Assembly (NCBI GenBank): GCA_019636495.1 | Contig: JAHBXL010000007.1 | Location: forward strand, 1-64,000 | DNA length: 64,000 nucleotides | From: Phycisphaeraceae bacterium | GTDB lineage: Bacteria > Planctomycetota > Phycisphaerae > Phycisphaerales > UBA1924 | Direction of reading: 5' to 3' | Notes under the pieces: generated by a model | Told to the model about the DNA's origin: nothing | What the model saw: the letters and a program-made list of their open reading frames with translations, nothing else | Database searches by the model: none | Translations under genes and position numbers: made by a program | Shown: positions 9,901 to 18,472 of the stretch, one piece after another | Layout of the letters: each line of letters begins with the position of its first letter | How positions within the stretch are numbered: the first letter of the stretch is position 1

Positions 9901-12900
9901 ACCACGCGCGACTCGACGCAGGGCCGCGGATCGACGACGGTGACCGTCACGCAGTCGGAGTACACCACCGGGCACTTGGTCGGTGTCAGGCCCGACGTGC
10001 AGGCACGCACCGTTGCGCGGTAGAACTGAAGCCCGGGGGTCGGATCAACCGTCACCGTGCAGCAACTCTCCAGCCTGCCCTGGGCGTTCACGCTGGCGCA
10101 GGCCGTTGTGCACACCGGGTTCGGGAACATGGGATCGGGCACGGGCGCGGTGCAAGAACTCACGCGGTACCAGACGACCTCGAGTTGGATCGGCGGAACG
10201 AGACCGCCGGGCGTTGAAGGGCACTTCAGCGTGCGGTTGTCCAACTCCGCCGTCAGGCACAGGGTCTGCATGCCGCTCACGCACGAAGCCCGCGCCTGCG
10301 GCTGCACGACAATCACCGGCTGCTCATACACCGTGAGCAGCGCGCACTGCGACACATCGCCGCAGGTCTCCGACCCGCAATCGATCGTGACGTAGTACCG
10401 GCCGGCGTGTGCAAGCATCGCCGGGTCGAAGATCAGGCACGACTGATACTTGCCCGGCTGACCCGCCACGGGTTCGAAGGTGATCTCGATGCCGTCGCTC
10501 TGGTTGGCCGGGTCGATGTACATGCCCTGCATCGGATTCGCAGGAGGGCAGTTGCTCGTGTCGCAGTTGGGCGCGGCGACATAGTACCAACGGATGTTCG
10601 GCACCTCGCAGTTGTCCGGAATGTCAAACGTGGCGCAGATCTGCTGCCGGCCGCCCACGCACACCTGCGCGGGCTGCGGCTGGATGTTGACCGTCGGACC
10701 TGCGTACACGTCAATACAGATCTCGACGACCAGTTCGTCATCGCAGAGCGGCGTCGATCCGCCAAGAAGCGGGATCGGCGGTTCGTAGCAGAAGAACCTC
10801 GCCGGTCCGAGACAGGAATCCCGCCGCGCAACCAGCCGGTAGCAGCCGGCCTGCTCGACGGTGATATCCGGCAGACAGAGGGTCGCGCTCGTTGCGCCGC
10901 AGATCGGGTTGTACTGCCCGATCGGGCTGACCGGCGGGTTGCACGGCGTCGGCGAGACCGGGCCCGTCGCGGGCAGGAAGTACCACTGGTACACCACGCC
11001 CTCGGGGCACAGGCCCTGGAACTGCCCGACAAGGCACACATCATCTCCAGCGCAGAACGGGCCGCACTCCCCGCCCGGCGATGTCTGCTCGCACGGCGAG
11101 TCAAACGCGACCTGCGTCACGTCAAGCCCGTCCCCGTCCGGGTCGCAGTACAGAGTCAGACTGTCGGTGATCGCTCGAACGAACTCATCCGCGCCCATGT
11201 CGGCCTCGCAGCCGGGCGGGCCACCCACGACCGGCAAACGCGGGGTCCGCGGCCGAGGGCCGGTGGCATCGTTGTGGAATGCACCCTCGGGCGGAGCGTT
11301 CGGATCGTCATAATCGAAGTTGCGGTGCTCGCCCGCGGCAAGACCGAAAATGCCAAAGTCAAAGCCAAACATTGCGAAGGGACCCGTAAACAACTCGTCG
11401 TATCTTGCCGCGGCGAGCGCGTGGCTCGCGCGGTCGATCGCAGGGGAGCACGTCGTCAGGTGCACGTCGTTGATCGCGGCGTTGGCGACAAGCGGATCGC
11501 AATTGATGTTGGTGGAGCCGGGCGCATTGGGATCCTCGCCCGCCGGATCGCCGAACACCCCTGGGCTGTCGACGTCGATGTCGGAGTATGCGACTCGAGG
11601 GTACGAGGTCGCTGGGTCGCCGAAGACAAGGCCGGGCCCCGCGAAGGCGCGACGCGGGCCGGGAAGCGTTCCCCACACAACGCTATTTGCGATGCGCAGC
11701 GGAGTCGCCGAGCCGGTCTGCATCCAGACCAGGGCGTCTGGTTCAGGACTGAGCAACGAGCAGTGCAGAAGTTGCGGTGACGAGGCATCGGTGCGGATCG
11801 CGCTCCCCTGCGGTGCCGTGCCGCCAATCACATTGCGGCTGAACACACAGTTGTACAGCCGCGGGTTGCTCCCGCCGATCAGGTACATTCCTCCACCCTT
11901 GTTGGAGCGATTCTCGACGAACCCGCAATCGAGGAAGTACGGAGAACTCGACTCTCGAATGAACACCGCGCCACCCTCGCCGCTCAGCGTCGCATTCGAG
12001 TAGGACTGATTGCGAAGAAACAGGTTCTCAATGAAGACCGCCGACCGCGGCAGAGTCGGGTTGTTTCCGCCGATGCTGCTGATGTAGATGGCCCCGCCGC
12101 GGCCGACATCGCCCGTGATGCGGTTGTTTTCGAACGTGCAGCGGATGAAGATGGGCTGGGCGTTGTCGACCAATTGCACCGCGCCGCCATCGGAGCCGGC
12201 GGTGTTGCCCGCGCCGTACGCGTAGCCGAAGTTCGGCGCGTTCGCGGGTTCGTTCGCGCACGCGAAATTGGCGACGTCGGCGCGGCCAAAGCGGCAGTTC
12301 ACGATCTCGACGCGAACCTGAGGCGCGGCGTTGGTAAAAGTCGTGCCGTTGGCGGTTAGCGCGCCCCCCGCGTTGACGGCCGTGTTGCCGTAGAACTCGC
12401 AGTCGTAGATGCGGCGCTGGTAGCCGCCGCCGATCCACACCGCGCCGCCCTCTTCCGTTGACTCGTTGCAGCGGAACACACAACTCTGGAGCAGCAGGAT
12501 GTTGACGTTGGGGTCGAATGCCTTGCCGGGCGCGTGATAGATCGCACCGCCGCGAATTGACTCGCCCGGGTTCCCCGGCAAGCCGGCGGGGTCAGCGCGG
12601 TTTTGGATGAACCGCACGTTGGTGCACTCGACGATGTTCTGCGACCAGATCGCACCGCCGCGTGTGCCTGACCGGTTATCCCTCAGGATACAGTTGACGA
12701 GACTCAACGGGTTCAACGAATCGTGCTTGATCGCGCCGCCGTTGGTCTGTCCCGGCGTGAGCGCTCGCGCGTCCTGCAGCGTCACGCCGCGGAGCGTGAG
12801 TTCGCCCTCCCCGATGTCGCCACGAACCAGGAAGAGTCGGTAATCGGGAACGTTCCCGCCCGTCGTATCCGCGGCGATGATCGCGTTGAGCGGGTCCGTC

Positions 12901-13268
12901 ATGGTCGGATCCGCCGCGCTGAACTCAATCGTAATCGCCTTCGTGATGATCGGAAGGCCCGTGCGCTCGTCAAACTCAGGGGAAGGTGATGTCGGCGCTC
13001 GGATGATGAAGAACGGCCCGGTACCGATCTGCAGGCGGATCGTGCCCCCGGTTCCCAACTGCAGGTCTCGAATGGCCTGGATCAGACAGTCGCCGGCAGT
13101 GAGGCCGCTGGCGCCGAACGTGCCGCCGCTCACGACGAACTCCGACGGGCTGACCTTCGTGTAGCACTGGCCCGGGTTGTCCGCTCGCACCGCTGCCGCC
13201 AGCGCGTGCAGCACAACGAATAGGCATGTCAGGGCAACGCAGATATCCCGACTAACTGAACGGTGCAT
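6942..13268 (-). CDS. Giant secreted beta-helix/Ig-like protein with GCP tail
   Basis: 2108 residues from the ATG at 13268, preceded by GAGGG; an upstream in-frame extension would bury the signal peptide (VALTCLFVVLHALAAAVRA, residues about 10-30). Residues about 35-700 are a right-handed parallel beta-helix with many GGA(I/V) coils. About 780-1610 holds seven or so cysteine-rich Ig-like repeats, each with a C-x-G-x-Q-x-L...YYV pattern. About 1620-2070 has two related jelly-roll-like modules separated by a six-cysteine motif (IGACCVGDVCTV). The end is dockerin-like: DANNDGQIAIDDIFYFLSAF then FAGCP. Signal peptide and tail imply export and surface attachment or assembly; no catalytic motif is seen. 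Upstream lies an AT-richer gap with paired palindromes. Confidence 0.93.
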   Translation of the reverse strand: MHRSVSRDICVALTCLFVVLHALAAAVRADNPGQCYTKVSPSEFVVSGGTFGASGLTAGDCLIQAIRDLQLGTGGTIRLQIGTGPFFIIRAPTSPSPEFDERTGLPIITKAITIEFSAADPTMTDPLNAIIAADTTGGNVPDYRLFLVRGDIGEGELTLRGVTLQDARALTPGQTNGGAIKHDSLNPLSLVNCILRDNRSGTRGGAIWSQNIVECTNVRFIQNRADPAGLPGNPGESIRGGAIYHAPGKAFDPNVNILLLQSCVFRCNESTEEGGAVWIGGGYQRRIYDCEFYGNTAVNAGGALTANGTTFTNAAPQVRVEIVNCRFGRADVANFACANEPANAPNFGYAYGAGNTAGSDGGAVQLVDNAQPIFIRCTFENNRITGDVGRGGAIYISSIGGNNPTLPRSAVFIENLFLRNQSYSNATLSGEGGAVFIRESSSPYFLDCGFVENRSNKGGGMYLIGGSNPRLYNCVFSRNVIGGTAPQGSAIRTDASSPQLLHCSLLSPEPDALVWMQTGSATPLRIANSVVWGTLPGPRRAFAGPGLVFGDPATSYPRVAYSDIDVDSPGVFGDPAGEDPNAPGSTNINCDPLVANAAINDVHLTTCSPAIDRASHALAAARYDELFTGPFAMFGFDFGIFGLAAGEHRNFDYDDPNAPPEGAFHNDATGPRPRTPRLPVVGGPPGCEADMGADEFVRAITDSLTLYCDPDGDGLDVTQVAFDSPCEQTSPGGECGPFCAGDDVCLVGQFQGLCPEGVVYQWYFLPATGPVSPTPCNPPVSPIGQYNPICGATSATLCLPDITVEQAGCYRLVARRDSCLGPARFFCYEPPIPLLGGSTPLCDDELVVEICIDVYAGPTVNIQPQPAQVCVGGRQQICATFDIPDNCEVPNIRWYYVAAPNCDTSNCPPANPMQGMYIDPANQSDGIEITFEPVAGQPGKYQSCLIFDPAMLAHAGRYYVTIDCGSETCGDVSQCALLTVYEQPVIVVQPQARASCVSGMQTLCLTAELDNRTLKCPSTPGGLVPPIQLEVVWYRVSSCTAPVPDPMFPNPVCTTACASVNAQGRLESCCTVTVDPTPGLQFYRATVRACTSGLTPTKCPVVYSDCVTVTVVDPRPCVESRVVCVGGTQCLSVNVSTLPMLPAGYNYTFRWYHLGAADCTFPSCLTCEQNPGAHGVACTGGTMVNDGPNQGATFSGAMTSTLRIANAQLVHRGRYYVQIGLDINNDGVPEPNKCMVNSNCACLIVVEPNPMVNSATVCEGGTQYLELASPLPMLPCGYTYDYQWFFASNTPCVTNADCIAPNCPTGTELMNNARYSGVMTERLCIMGATPAERGCYYVRVRINAPSGCTPAVLPCDRNSNCACLNVIPQPTITVHPEDAYVCLGNEQCFSVTVGYTGTAPLCWEWRRKVNCASPGSTVVSSGTWTLGQPLTFTYCVTPTPADPNDRCYFFRVRVCDPDDEDKCPPYDSDCACLTVLPPIVPCTLTCPSGQSDGSGNCLFCDRSQITLCCNVTSTAEPLCYQWYYSPTPCTPGVPGCGMPIPGATSMCFEFEFNAQNIGLPCGPGCYFVKINYLALSNPSCDSDPPGKCAPVWSNALCIAETDVCCPRECECKDNDDPNQPFYALWRTGTWDGANAEFSYDRSTTDGVVIKAADDIYLCPSSMHHIRQFLAEMLVKRENQMIEPLARLRFYTDCDGAPADLVAEFDSEPCPAFLGSTPEGFNHYQFWFDLTDDCFWLRGGVYWVSVVGIAPSQDVNYEAAWVTAGNPSGGGPRPECGMPPIGACCVGDVCTVQTQTDCQSAAGQWYRGAPCTDFTCGTSGRTLLGKRPQMMLNGDPWMEYDPCCHPCDDFVFCVSGESCPIIWDNGKPYLGGADGPAPPAPPIAVYGTRSEKSVLPVRDSRAADQFIIKPCQTPEEICYLEGYIFTNCTGFEVHLEIYRNDCDEPDFVLPGGVPFYHTTNVRVEDLGLSGLRVGTTNVRAYKVYVCDWGDNPLVLEGGQNYWISLSVRDSFSTNERAFFAHIQQPCEPCDTPNVWKVNPGMEIAPGRQIPNWRSANADFSFLIAAKKRVDVPALAGIDPERCIADANNDGQIAIDDIFYFLSAFFAGCP

Positions 13269-13366
13269 GGATTGCCCTCGCGCGCGTGCACGTCGCCATT
13301 GCTTCAACGCGGGACCCCCAAATCGAGGATGGCCCCACAACCGAGTGGTCACGCACGGCTCGGTGT

Positions 13367-13382
13367 CCACCTAGGTAGGTGG
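13367..13382. promoter_or_regulatory. Palindrome CCACCTA-GG-TAGGTGG, possible operator
   Basis: A perfect 7-bp inverted repeat around GG, with core CCTA-N2-TAGG at 13370-13379. A second CCTA-N2-TAGG core lies 82 bp away. Both are in the gap between divergent secreted-protein genes, about 100 nt upstream of the minus-strand start. Regulator unknown. Confidence 0.45.
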
Positions 13383-13805
13383 ATTATGCGACGTACTGCG
13401 TTTCGCACAATCCCCTGATCGTGTGGTTTCTACGAATTTTCTACAAGCCTACCTAAATAGGGGTGTGCATACAAAAGCGGGATCTTCCACCTTGTGTTGG
13501 CATTTCTTGCGCAGCACGACATATTCTCCGCGTCATCCGAGTCAGGTGCGCCAGGACTGCTCACCAGTGCGACCGCTTTACCAACGCAACTGTTCGTCTT
13601 TTACGGAGCACACTTCGCTTTGCCGTGCAAGGGCGAAGGCGCAGACGCGACAACATTTCGCGGTTACCGGCCCCGCGGTCCCCTACAACACTCCCACATT
13701 GTCATTGACCCACCACAACTGGGTCTATTTATCCCATGCACTGAATCGGCTGATCGATATGTACCTTGAACAGGTTGTTGCTGATTCAACCGAAAGCGGG
13801 GATAA
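13383..13805. other. AT-richer intergenic stretch, no gene
   Basis: About 420 bases between divergent genes, visibly less GC-rich than the surroundings. It holds the second palindrome (13452-13461), an inverted repeat TTGAA...TTCAA (13766-13789) and AAAGCGGGG just before the plus-strand ATG. An open frame of 159 codons starting at 13423 overlaps the next gene's signal peptide and looks like chance. Confidence 0.5.
13452..13461. promoter_or_regulatory. Second CCTA-AA-TAGG palindrome, possible operator
   Basis: Same CCTA-N2-TAGG core as at 13370-13379, here with AA in the middle, in the same divergent gap. Confidence 0.4.
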
Positions 13806-15809
13806 ATGGTTCCGACACATGTCCATCGTCACTGGGCGGGTCCTTGCCTTCTGCTCGCTCTCGCCTCCGGTGCTGCATCGCCCGCTTCAGCGGACGACCT
13901 GAGCATCCTCGCTCGCACCGCCTCGCCCTCGCCCTACGGCTCGAGCGCCCAGTACTGTCGCTTCATCAACAATGGCTACGACCTCTTTCGGCCGTTGATC
14001 TCCAACTCGGGCCATGTTTGCTTTCAGGCGACGATGACCGGATCGAGCGTGCCCGGCGGCACCGATCTGGCCGTCTTCTGCAAGGGCTCGGCCGCGGCGG
14101 TCCCGATCTGGCGATTGGGCACGCAGGCCACGGGCTTGCCCGCCGGTGTCAACTTCGCCGGAGTGACCGGCGTGCAGATGAGCCCATCGGGCGAAGTGGC
14201 GTACATCGCTTCGCTGCTCGGCAGCGGCGTGCAACCCGGCGTGAACAGCCGCGGAGCGTGGCTCGGCAACCAGGACGGTGCAACGTGGCTGGCGCGCGAA
14301 GGCACCGCCATCAACCTGCAGGGCTACAGCGGCGCGACGTTGCGCTGGCTGAATGCCGCGAGGGTCGCCTCGCCCGATGCCTATGGCCCTGCGGTGATCG
14401 CCGGAAGCGTTGATGGTACGAGTCTCGGCTCGGGCCTGCAGTGCGTGCTGCAACAGTCGCCCTTCGGCGGCTTCGAAGTCGCGATGATCGCCAACACACA
14501 GTTGCCTGGCGCAGCCGCGGGCACCTCAATCCTGTCGATGACGCCGCTGGTCGGACCGACGGGCATCAGCGCATATCAGACGACTCTCACCGGGCCAGCG
14601 GTCGGCACCGTCACGGTCAACGGCATCCCCATCAACACGAACAAGGCAATCACCGCGGGGATGGCCCCGAACCTGCGCACCATCGCAAGGGCGGGCAGCC
14701 AGATCCCCACTCAGGCCGCCGGTGTTGCCTACTGGCTCGTCTGGGGCGGCAGTTGCCGCATGTCGGTAAACGCCTACGGCGATGTTGCTTTCTCGGCGAG
14801 CATGGCCGGTCCCGGCATCCAGGGTGGCGATGACTGGTGCATCTGGACCGACCGCAACGGGCAACTTTCGCGCATCGTACGACTCAATGAGTCAGGGCCT
14901 CTCTCGGGCACCACGATCTCATCGTTCGGGCTCGCCTCAGCTGCATCGTTCGTATCCCTCGCCGACAACGGAGCCGTCGTCTTCACATCGACGCTCGCCG
15001 GCAGCGGTCTGACCTTCTCCAACAACGCCACCATCATCCACGCCCACAACGGCGTCCGCACACTTGTCGCTCGCGGCGGCGTCGATCTGCCCGCGCTGCC
15101 CGCTGGCGTGCGCATCGCCAACAACAATCTCGGCCTGGGCGCGCGAGTCGGCTCGTCGGGCCACGTCGCGCTCGCGGCGAAACTCGAGGGCACGGGTGTC
15201 ACCACGGCCAACGATGCCGCGGTCTTCCTCTGGTCGCCCGACAGCCCGCAGAACCTGCGGCTGGTCTGCCGCGAGGGCCAGACCATCGGTCAGCATCGGA
15301 TCACCACACTCTCGCAAACAGGCACCGACCTGCATGTCAACAGTGCCGGCCAGATCGTCTTCACGGCGACGGTGGTGAATGTCAACGACTCGACGCAGAC
15401 GCCGCGGAACGCGCTGCTCGCCGCGTCGCCCTCGCAGGACCCATGGATCGTCGCGGCGGAGGGCGAATCGCTCGCGCTGCCCACGGGCGCGGCGACTGTT
15501 CGCACGCTGCGGATCGGCACCGCTGGCGCGCTCAACGACAGCGGACGGACCGTGTTCGTCGCCGACTTCGGCAATGGCACCGTGCCCGATGAGGCAGTGG
15601 TTGTCGCGCACCTGACCGGCGGCCCGCAGCAGTCCCCGCCGAACCCCTGCCCCCCCGACTACGACCGCTCGGGCTCGGTCACCATCCACGACGTCTTCGC
15701 GTTCCTGACCGACTGGTTCGCAGGCAACGCCGACTACAACAACTCGGGCGCGACCGATGAGGCCGACCTCTTCGCGTTCATCGTCGACTGGTTCAACGGC
15801 TGCCCATAA
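13806..15809 (+). CDS. Secreted NxxGxxAF tandem-repeat protein with GCP tail
   Basis: 667 residues. The start ATG follows AAAGCGGGG; residues 1-29 form a signal peptide ending ASPASA. The body has repeats of about 60-70 residues, each with an N-x2-G-x-(V/A)-(A/V)-F-like strand: VNAYGDVAFSASM, LADNGAVVFTSTL, VNSAGQIVFTATV, LNDSGRTVFVADF. This matches the planctomycete 'choice-of-anchor tandem repeat NxxGxxAF' proteins, whose function is unknown. The last 55 residues carry two EF-hand-like loops (DYDRSGSVTIHDVFAF and DYNNSGATDEADLFAF) and end DWFNGCP. A strong terminator follows the stop. Confidence 0.9.
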   Translation: MVPTHVHRHWAGPCLLLALASGAASPASADDLSILARTASPSPYGSSAQYCRFINNGYDLFRPLISNSGHVCFQATMTGSSVPGGTDLAVFCKGSAAAVPIWRLGTQATGLPAGVNFAGVTGVQMSPSGEVAYIASLLGSGVQPGVNSRGAWLGNQDGATWLAREGTAINLQGYSGATLRWLNAARVASPDAYGPAVIAGSVDGTSLGSGLQCVLQQSPFGGFEVAMIANTQLPGAAAGTSILSMTPLVGPTGISAYQTTLTGPAVGTVTVNGIPINTNKAITAGMAPNLRTIARAGSQIPTQAAGVAYWLVWGGSCRMSVNAYGDVAFSASMAGPGIQGGDDWCIWTDRNGQLSRIVRLNESGPLSGTTISSFGLASAASFVSLADNGAVVFTSTLAGSGLTFSNNATIIHAHNGVRTLVARGGVDLPALPAGVRIANNNLGLGARVGSSGHVALAAKLEGTGVTTANDAAVFLWSPDSPQNLRLVCREGQTIGQHRITTLSQTGTDLHVNSAGQIVFTATVVNVNDSTQTPRNALLAASPSQDPWIVAAEGESLALPTGAATVRTLRIGTAGALNDSGRTVFVADFGNGTVPDEAVVVAHLTGGPQQSPPNPCPPDYDRSGSVTIHDVFAFLTDWFAGNADYNNSGATDEADLFAFIVDWFNGCP

Positions 15810-15847
15810 CGCCCACCGGGCCGACTCGACACCACATCCAGCACGCC

Positions 15848-15885
15848 ACGGCCCGCGCCACACCCCGGCGCGGGCCGTTTCTCTG
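15848..15885 (+). terminator. Rho-independent-like terminator
   Basis: Perfect 12-bp stem ACGGCCCGCGCC / GGCGCGGGCCGT (15848-15859 and 15867-15878) with a 7-nt loop, followed by TTCTCT, 38 nt after the stop of the NxxGxxAF gene. Confidence 0.8.
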
Positions 15886-15914
15886 CGCTCCCGCCGCGGC
15901 GGAAGCCCGTGCGC

Positions 15915-15948
15915 TTGACATGCAACCGGCTGGTCACTACAACTGTAG
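15915..15948 (+). promoter_or_regulatory. Promoter overlapped by BlaI-type operator
   Basis: TTGACA (15915-15920), a 17-nt spacer and TACAAC (15938-15943) make a promoter. The -10 is part of the palindrome CTACA-AC-TGTAG (15937-15948). TACAnnTGTA is the known core bound by the BlaI/MecI/CopY winged-helix family, and the next gene encodes such a protein, so autorepression is the simple reading. Confidence 0.8.
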
Positions 15949-15972
15949 CACCTCCACGATGCCTGTCGCACC

Positions 15973-16449
15973 TTGAACCAGAGAACCACCGTGCCCGGCC
16001 GATCCGACACCCGTTCCCTTCCCGCCCGCTCCGCCCCGCCCGCACCGATCTCCGATGGCGAGTGGGACCTGCTCGATGCGCTCTGGAGCCTTCAGCGCGG
16101 CACCGCGCGAGAGGTCGCCGCGGCGGTGGAGCCCGCCCGCGGCTGGGCCTATTCGACCGTGAAGACCATGCTCGACCGCATGGTGGAGAAGGGCCTGGTG
16201 CGGGCGCGACAGGTCGGCAACGTCTGGGAATACACGCCGGATGTCGAGCCGCGCGAGGCACAGCGCAGCGCGTGGAAGCGGTTTGTCGCCTCGGCATTCG
16301 GCGGCGCGATGGCGCCCGCGCTCGAGTTCATCGCGGGCGAGGCCCGCCTGACCGCCGCGGAGCGCGAGGCGCTGATCGCGCTGCTCAAGGAGCAGCCAAA
16401 ACCCGCGAACAAGGAGCGCACCCGTGGAAAGCGTCCTGAACCTGCTTGA
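15973..16449 (+). CDS. blaI: BlaI/MecI/CopY-family transcriptional repressor
   Basis: 158 residues from a TTG start; a GTG at 15991 is an alternative and neither has a clear ribosome-binding site. The winged-helix domain covers about residues 25-100: ISDGEWDLLDALWSL, then the recognition region GWAYSTVKTMLDRMVEKGLV, then wing VGNVWEYTP. The C-terminal part, for dimerisation and cleavage, includes VASAFGGAMAPALEFI. In the family, a dimer represses its own operon and is cut when the membrane metalloprotease senses a signal. The operator over its promoter and the 26-nt overlap with the M56 gene support that circuit. No beta-lactamase gene is adjacent, so the trigger need not be a beta-lactam. 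Confidence 0.9.
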   Translation: MNQRTTVPGRSDTRSLPARSAPPAPISDGEWDLLDALWSLQRGTAREVAAAVEPARGWAYSTVKTMLDRMVEKGLVRARQVGNVWEYTPDVEPREAQRSAWKRFVASAFGGAMAPALEFIAGEARLTAAEREALIALLKEQPKPANKERTRGKRPEPA

Positions 16450-18460
16450 AGCCGCGGGCGGCAGCATGCTGCGGTGGGTCGGCTGGATGAACATCGTGTG
16501 CGGGCTGTTGCTTGTCGGCGCGCTGGCGGCGGATCGGCTGCTTGCGCGGCGAGTCGCCCCGGCGTGGCGCATGCTGCTCTACGCCGCGGTGCTGGTGCGG
16601 GTCGCGCTGCCGGCCTCGACTCCCAGCCCGATCGGGCTTGCGCCCGCGTCTGTGTCCGAGATGTCCATCACGCTCCGCGACATGCCCGCAGGACCGGGGA
16701 CCGCTTCGCTCTCGCGGCACGAGACGCCTGCCGCGACCGCGCCGGCCATCGCCGGCACACGGCGCTCCGCGCTTCTGTTCGTGCTGCCCGTGTATGTGCT
16801 CGGTGCTTCGGTGCTGCTCGCGGCGTGGTGGGTCGGCGCGCGGCGGTTGCACGCCGCGGCGGGCCGCGCCGCCGACACTGGCCGCCGCATCGGGCCGCGG
16901 GGTCGCGTGCCGGTCCTGCGGCACGAAACACTTGGTCCGGTGTTGATCGGCGTGCTCTCGCCGCGCCTGCTGATCCCCGCCGCGCTGACCGAGCGCGATG
17001 CAGCAGCCTCGCTCGACTGGGTGCTTCGTCACGAGTCGGCGCACCTTTCGCGGCGCGACCCGCTGCTGGCCGCCGCGCTGCACACGGTGGCGATCGCGAC
17101 GTGGCCGATACTCGCGGTGTGGGCCGCCGCGGCGAGGGTTCGCGGGCTGATGGAGCAGGCGTGCGACGACCGCGTGCTGCGCGGCGCGCGCGGCGAGGAG
17201 CGCGCGAAGTATGGGCAAACGCTGATCGACCTGGCCTCGTCGCGTGGCCTGCGCTGGTGCTCGCCCGCGCTGCCCTTTGGCACGGGGGTGCGGGCCCGGG
17301 TGCGTGCGATCGCCGCGGCGGCGCGGTGGCCCGCGCAGGCGCAATGCGTGCTCATCGTCCTCATCGCGGCAATGCTCGTCGCGTGCTCGGGAGCGGGAGC
17401 AGATCTCAAGGCTGAGTCGGTCGTTCGCACAAGCCTGCACAACGCCAGCGCCGAGCCGCACAAGGGCTCGCTGCCGATCCGTGTCACCATCCTCCGGTCA
17501 TGGCCCGCGCACGCCAGACTCGACTTTGCGCCCGGGCGCGCCGGCGAGCGTGTCCTGACGCGTGACGAGTTCGCCGAGGTTCTCGCGGGCGCGACCGCGG
17601 CCGACCGCGACGCGGTGCTGTCGCGCCCGCGAATGGAGGTCATCCCCGGCTTGCCCGCCACCATCCGCGTGGACGGTGAACGCAGCGGATTCGAACTCGC
17701 TTCGACCGTGACGCAGGTGATGATCCCCGCGGGCCAGACGGCGCGCGTGTACACGATGGACCTGGGCTTCGAACGCACCGCCGATGAGCGGATCGTCAGT
17801 GCCGCGCTTGCTCGCGGTGTGAAGGTGCCGCAAGGGCACACCGTCGCGTTGCTCGCAGCGGGACGAGAGCCGCTGCTGGTGTGCGTCTCGCCCGGGCCCG
17901 ATGAGGTGCAGACTCGATTCGGCGACACCGACGAAGCCGATGAGACGCGGCCACTTATCAACTTCCTGGTGCGCATCCACCGCGTTGATGCGCCGCGCGA
18001 CCAGGGCTCGCCCAAGGGCGATGGCCCGCGCCGCAACTGGTCGGCGTATCCCGGCGGGCAGTTGCTCCCGGCAAGGGTGTTTGCAGGTTACCTCGAAGAA
18101 CTGCGCTCCCGCCCGGGCTACGCGATGCTCTCGGCGCCACAGGTGTGGGTGTATCCCGATCAGGAGGCGACGATCGAACTGACGCCCGAACCCGATGCGG
18201 CCGCCGCGCGGCAGACGATCCGCATCCGCGGCACGACCGACGGTGACGGCGTCCTGTGCACGGGCAGTTACGCACGAAGCCATGGCGGCATGAACACCGA
18301 AGGAAGTTGGAACCAACCGGTTCGGATCGAGGCGGGCGGAGCGATGGTGTGGTCGCTCCACGACGCCGAGCGCGGCGCGTGGTACACGGTCACGATCCAA
18401 GCCAGCGCGCACGAGGCCGGGTCTATCCAGCCGCAACGCGCAACCGCACCGCCGCGATGA
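16424..18460 (+). CDS. BlaR1-like M56 membrane metallopeptidase
   Basis: 678 residues from GTG 16424, preceded by AAGGAG inside the end of blaI, so the two are translationally coupled. The N-terminal half has several membrane segments (about 20-35, 45-65, 120-140). The zinc motif HESAHLSRRD starts at H203, with EQACDD about 40 residues later giving the third ligand, as in M56. A membrane helix at about 305-325 (CVLIVLIAAMLVAC) leads to a roughly 350-residue extracytoplasmic domain. That domain is not penicillin-binding-like: no SxxK/KTG set is seen. It holds two similar units, around LSRPRMEVIPGLPATIRV and LSAPQVWVYPDQEATIEL. Likely role: sense an envelope signal and trigger BlaI cleavage. 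Confidence 0.88.
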   Translation: MESVLNLLEAAGGSMLRWVGWMNIVCGLLLVGALAADRLLARRVAPAWRMLLYAAVLVRVALPASTPSPIGLAPASVSEMSITLRDMPAGPGTASLSRHETPAATAPAIAGTRRSALLFVLPVYVLGASVLLAAWWVGARRLHAAAGRAADTGRRIGPRGRVPVLRHETLGPVLIGVLSPRLLIPAALTERDAAASLDWVLRHESAHLSRRDPLLAAALHTVAIATWPILAVWAAAARVRGLMEQACDDRVLRGARGEERAKYGQTLIDLASSRGLRWCSPALPFGTGVRARVRAIAAAARWPAQAQCVLIVLIAAMLVACSGAGADLKAESVVRTSLHNASAEPHKGSLPIRVTILRSWPAHARLDFAPGRAGERVLTRDEFAEVLAGATAADRDAVLSRPRMEVIPGLPATIRVDGERSGFELASTVTQVMIPAGQTARVYTMDLGFERTADERIVSAALARGVKVPQGHTVALLAAGREPLLVCVSPGPDEVQTRFGDTDEADETRPLINFLVRIHRVDAPRDQGSPKGDGPRRNWSAYPGGQLLPARVFAGYLEELRSRPGYAMLSAPQVWVYPDQEATIELTPEPDAAAARQTIRIRGTTDGDGVLCTGSYARSHGGMNTEGSWNQPVRIEAGGAMVWSLHDAERGAWYTVTIQASAHEAGSIQPQRATAPPR

Positions 18461-18472
18461 CAGAACTCCGCC

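Noticed and set aside
13423..13902. 159-codon frame in the AT-richer gap
   Set aside because: Overlaps the signal peptide of the next gene, no ribosome-binding site, no recognisable domain.
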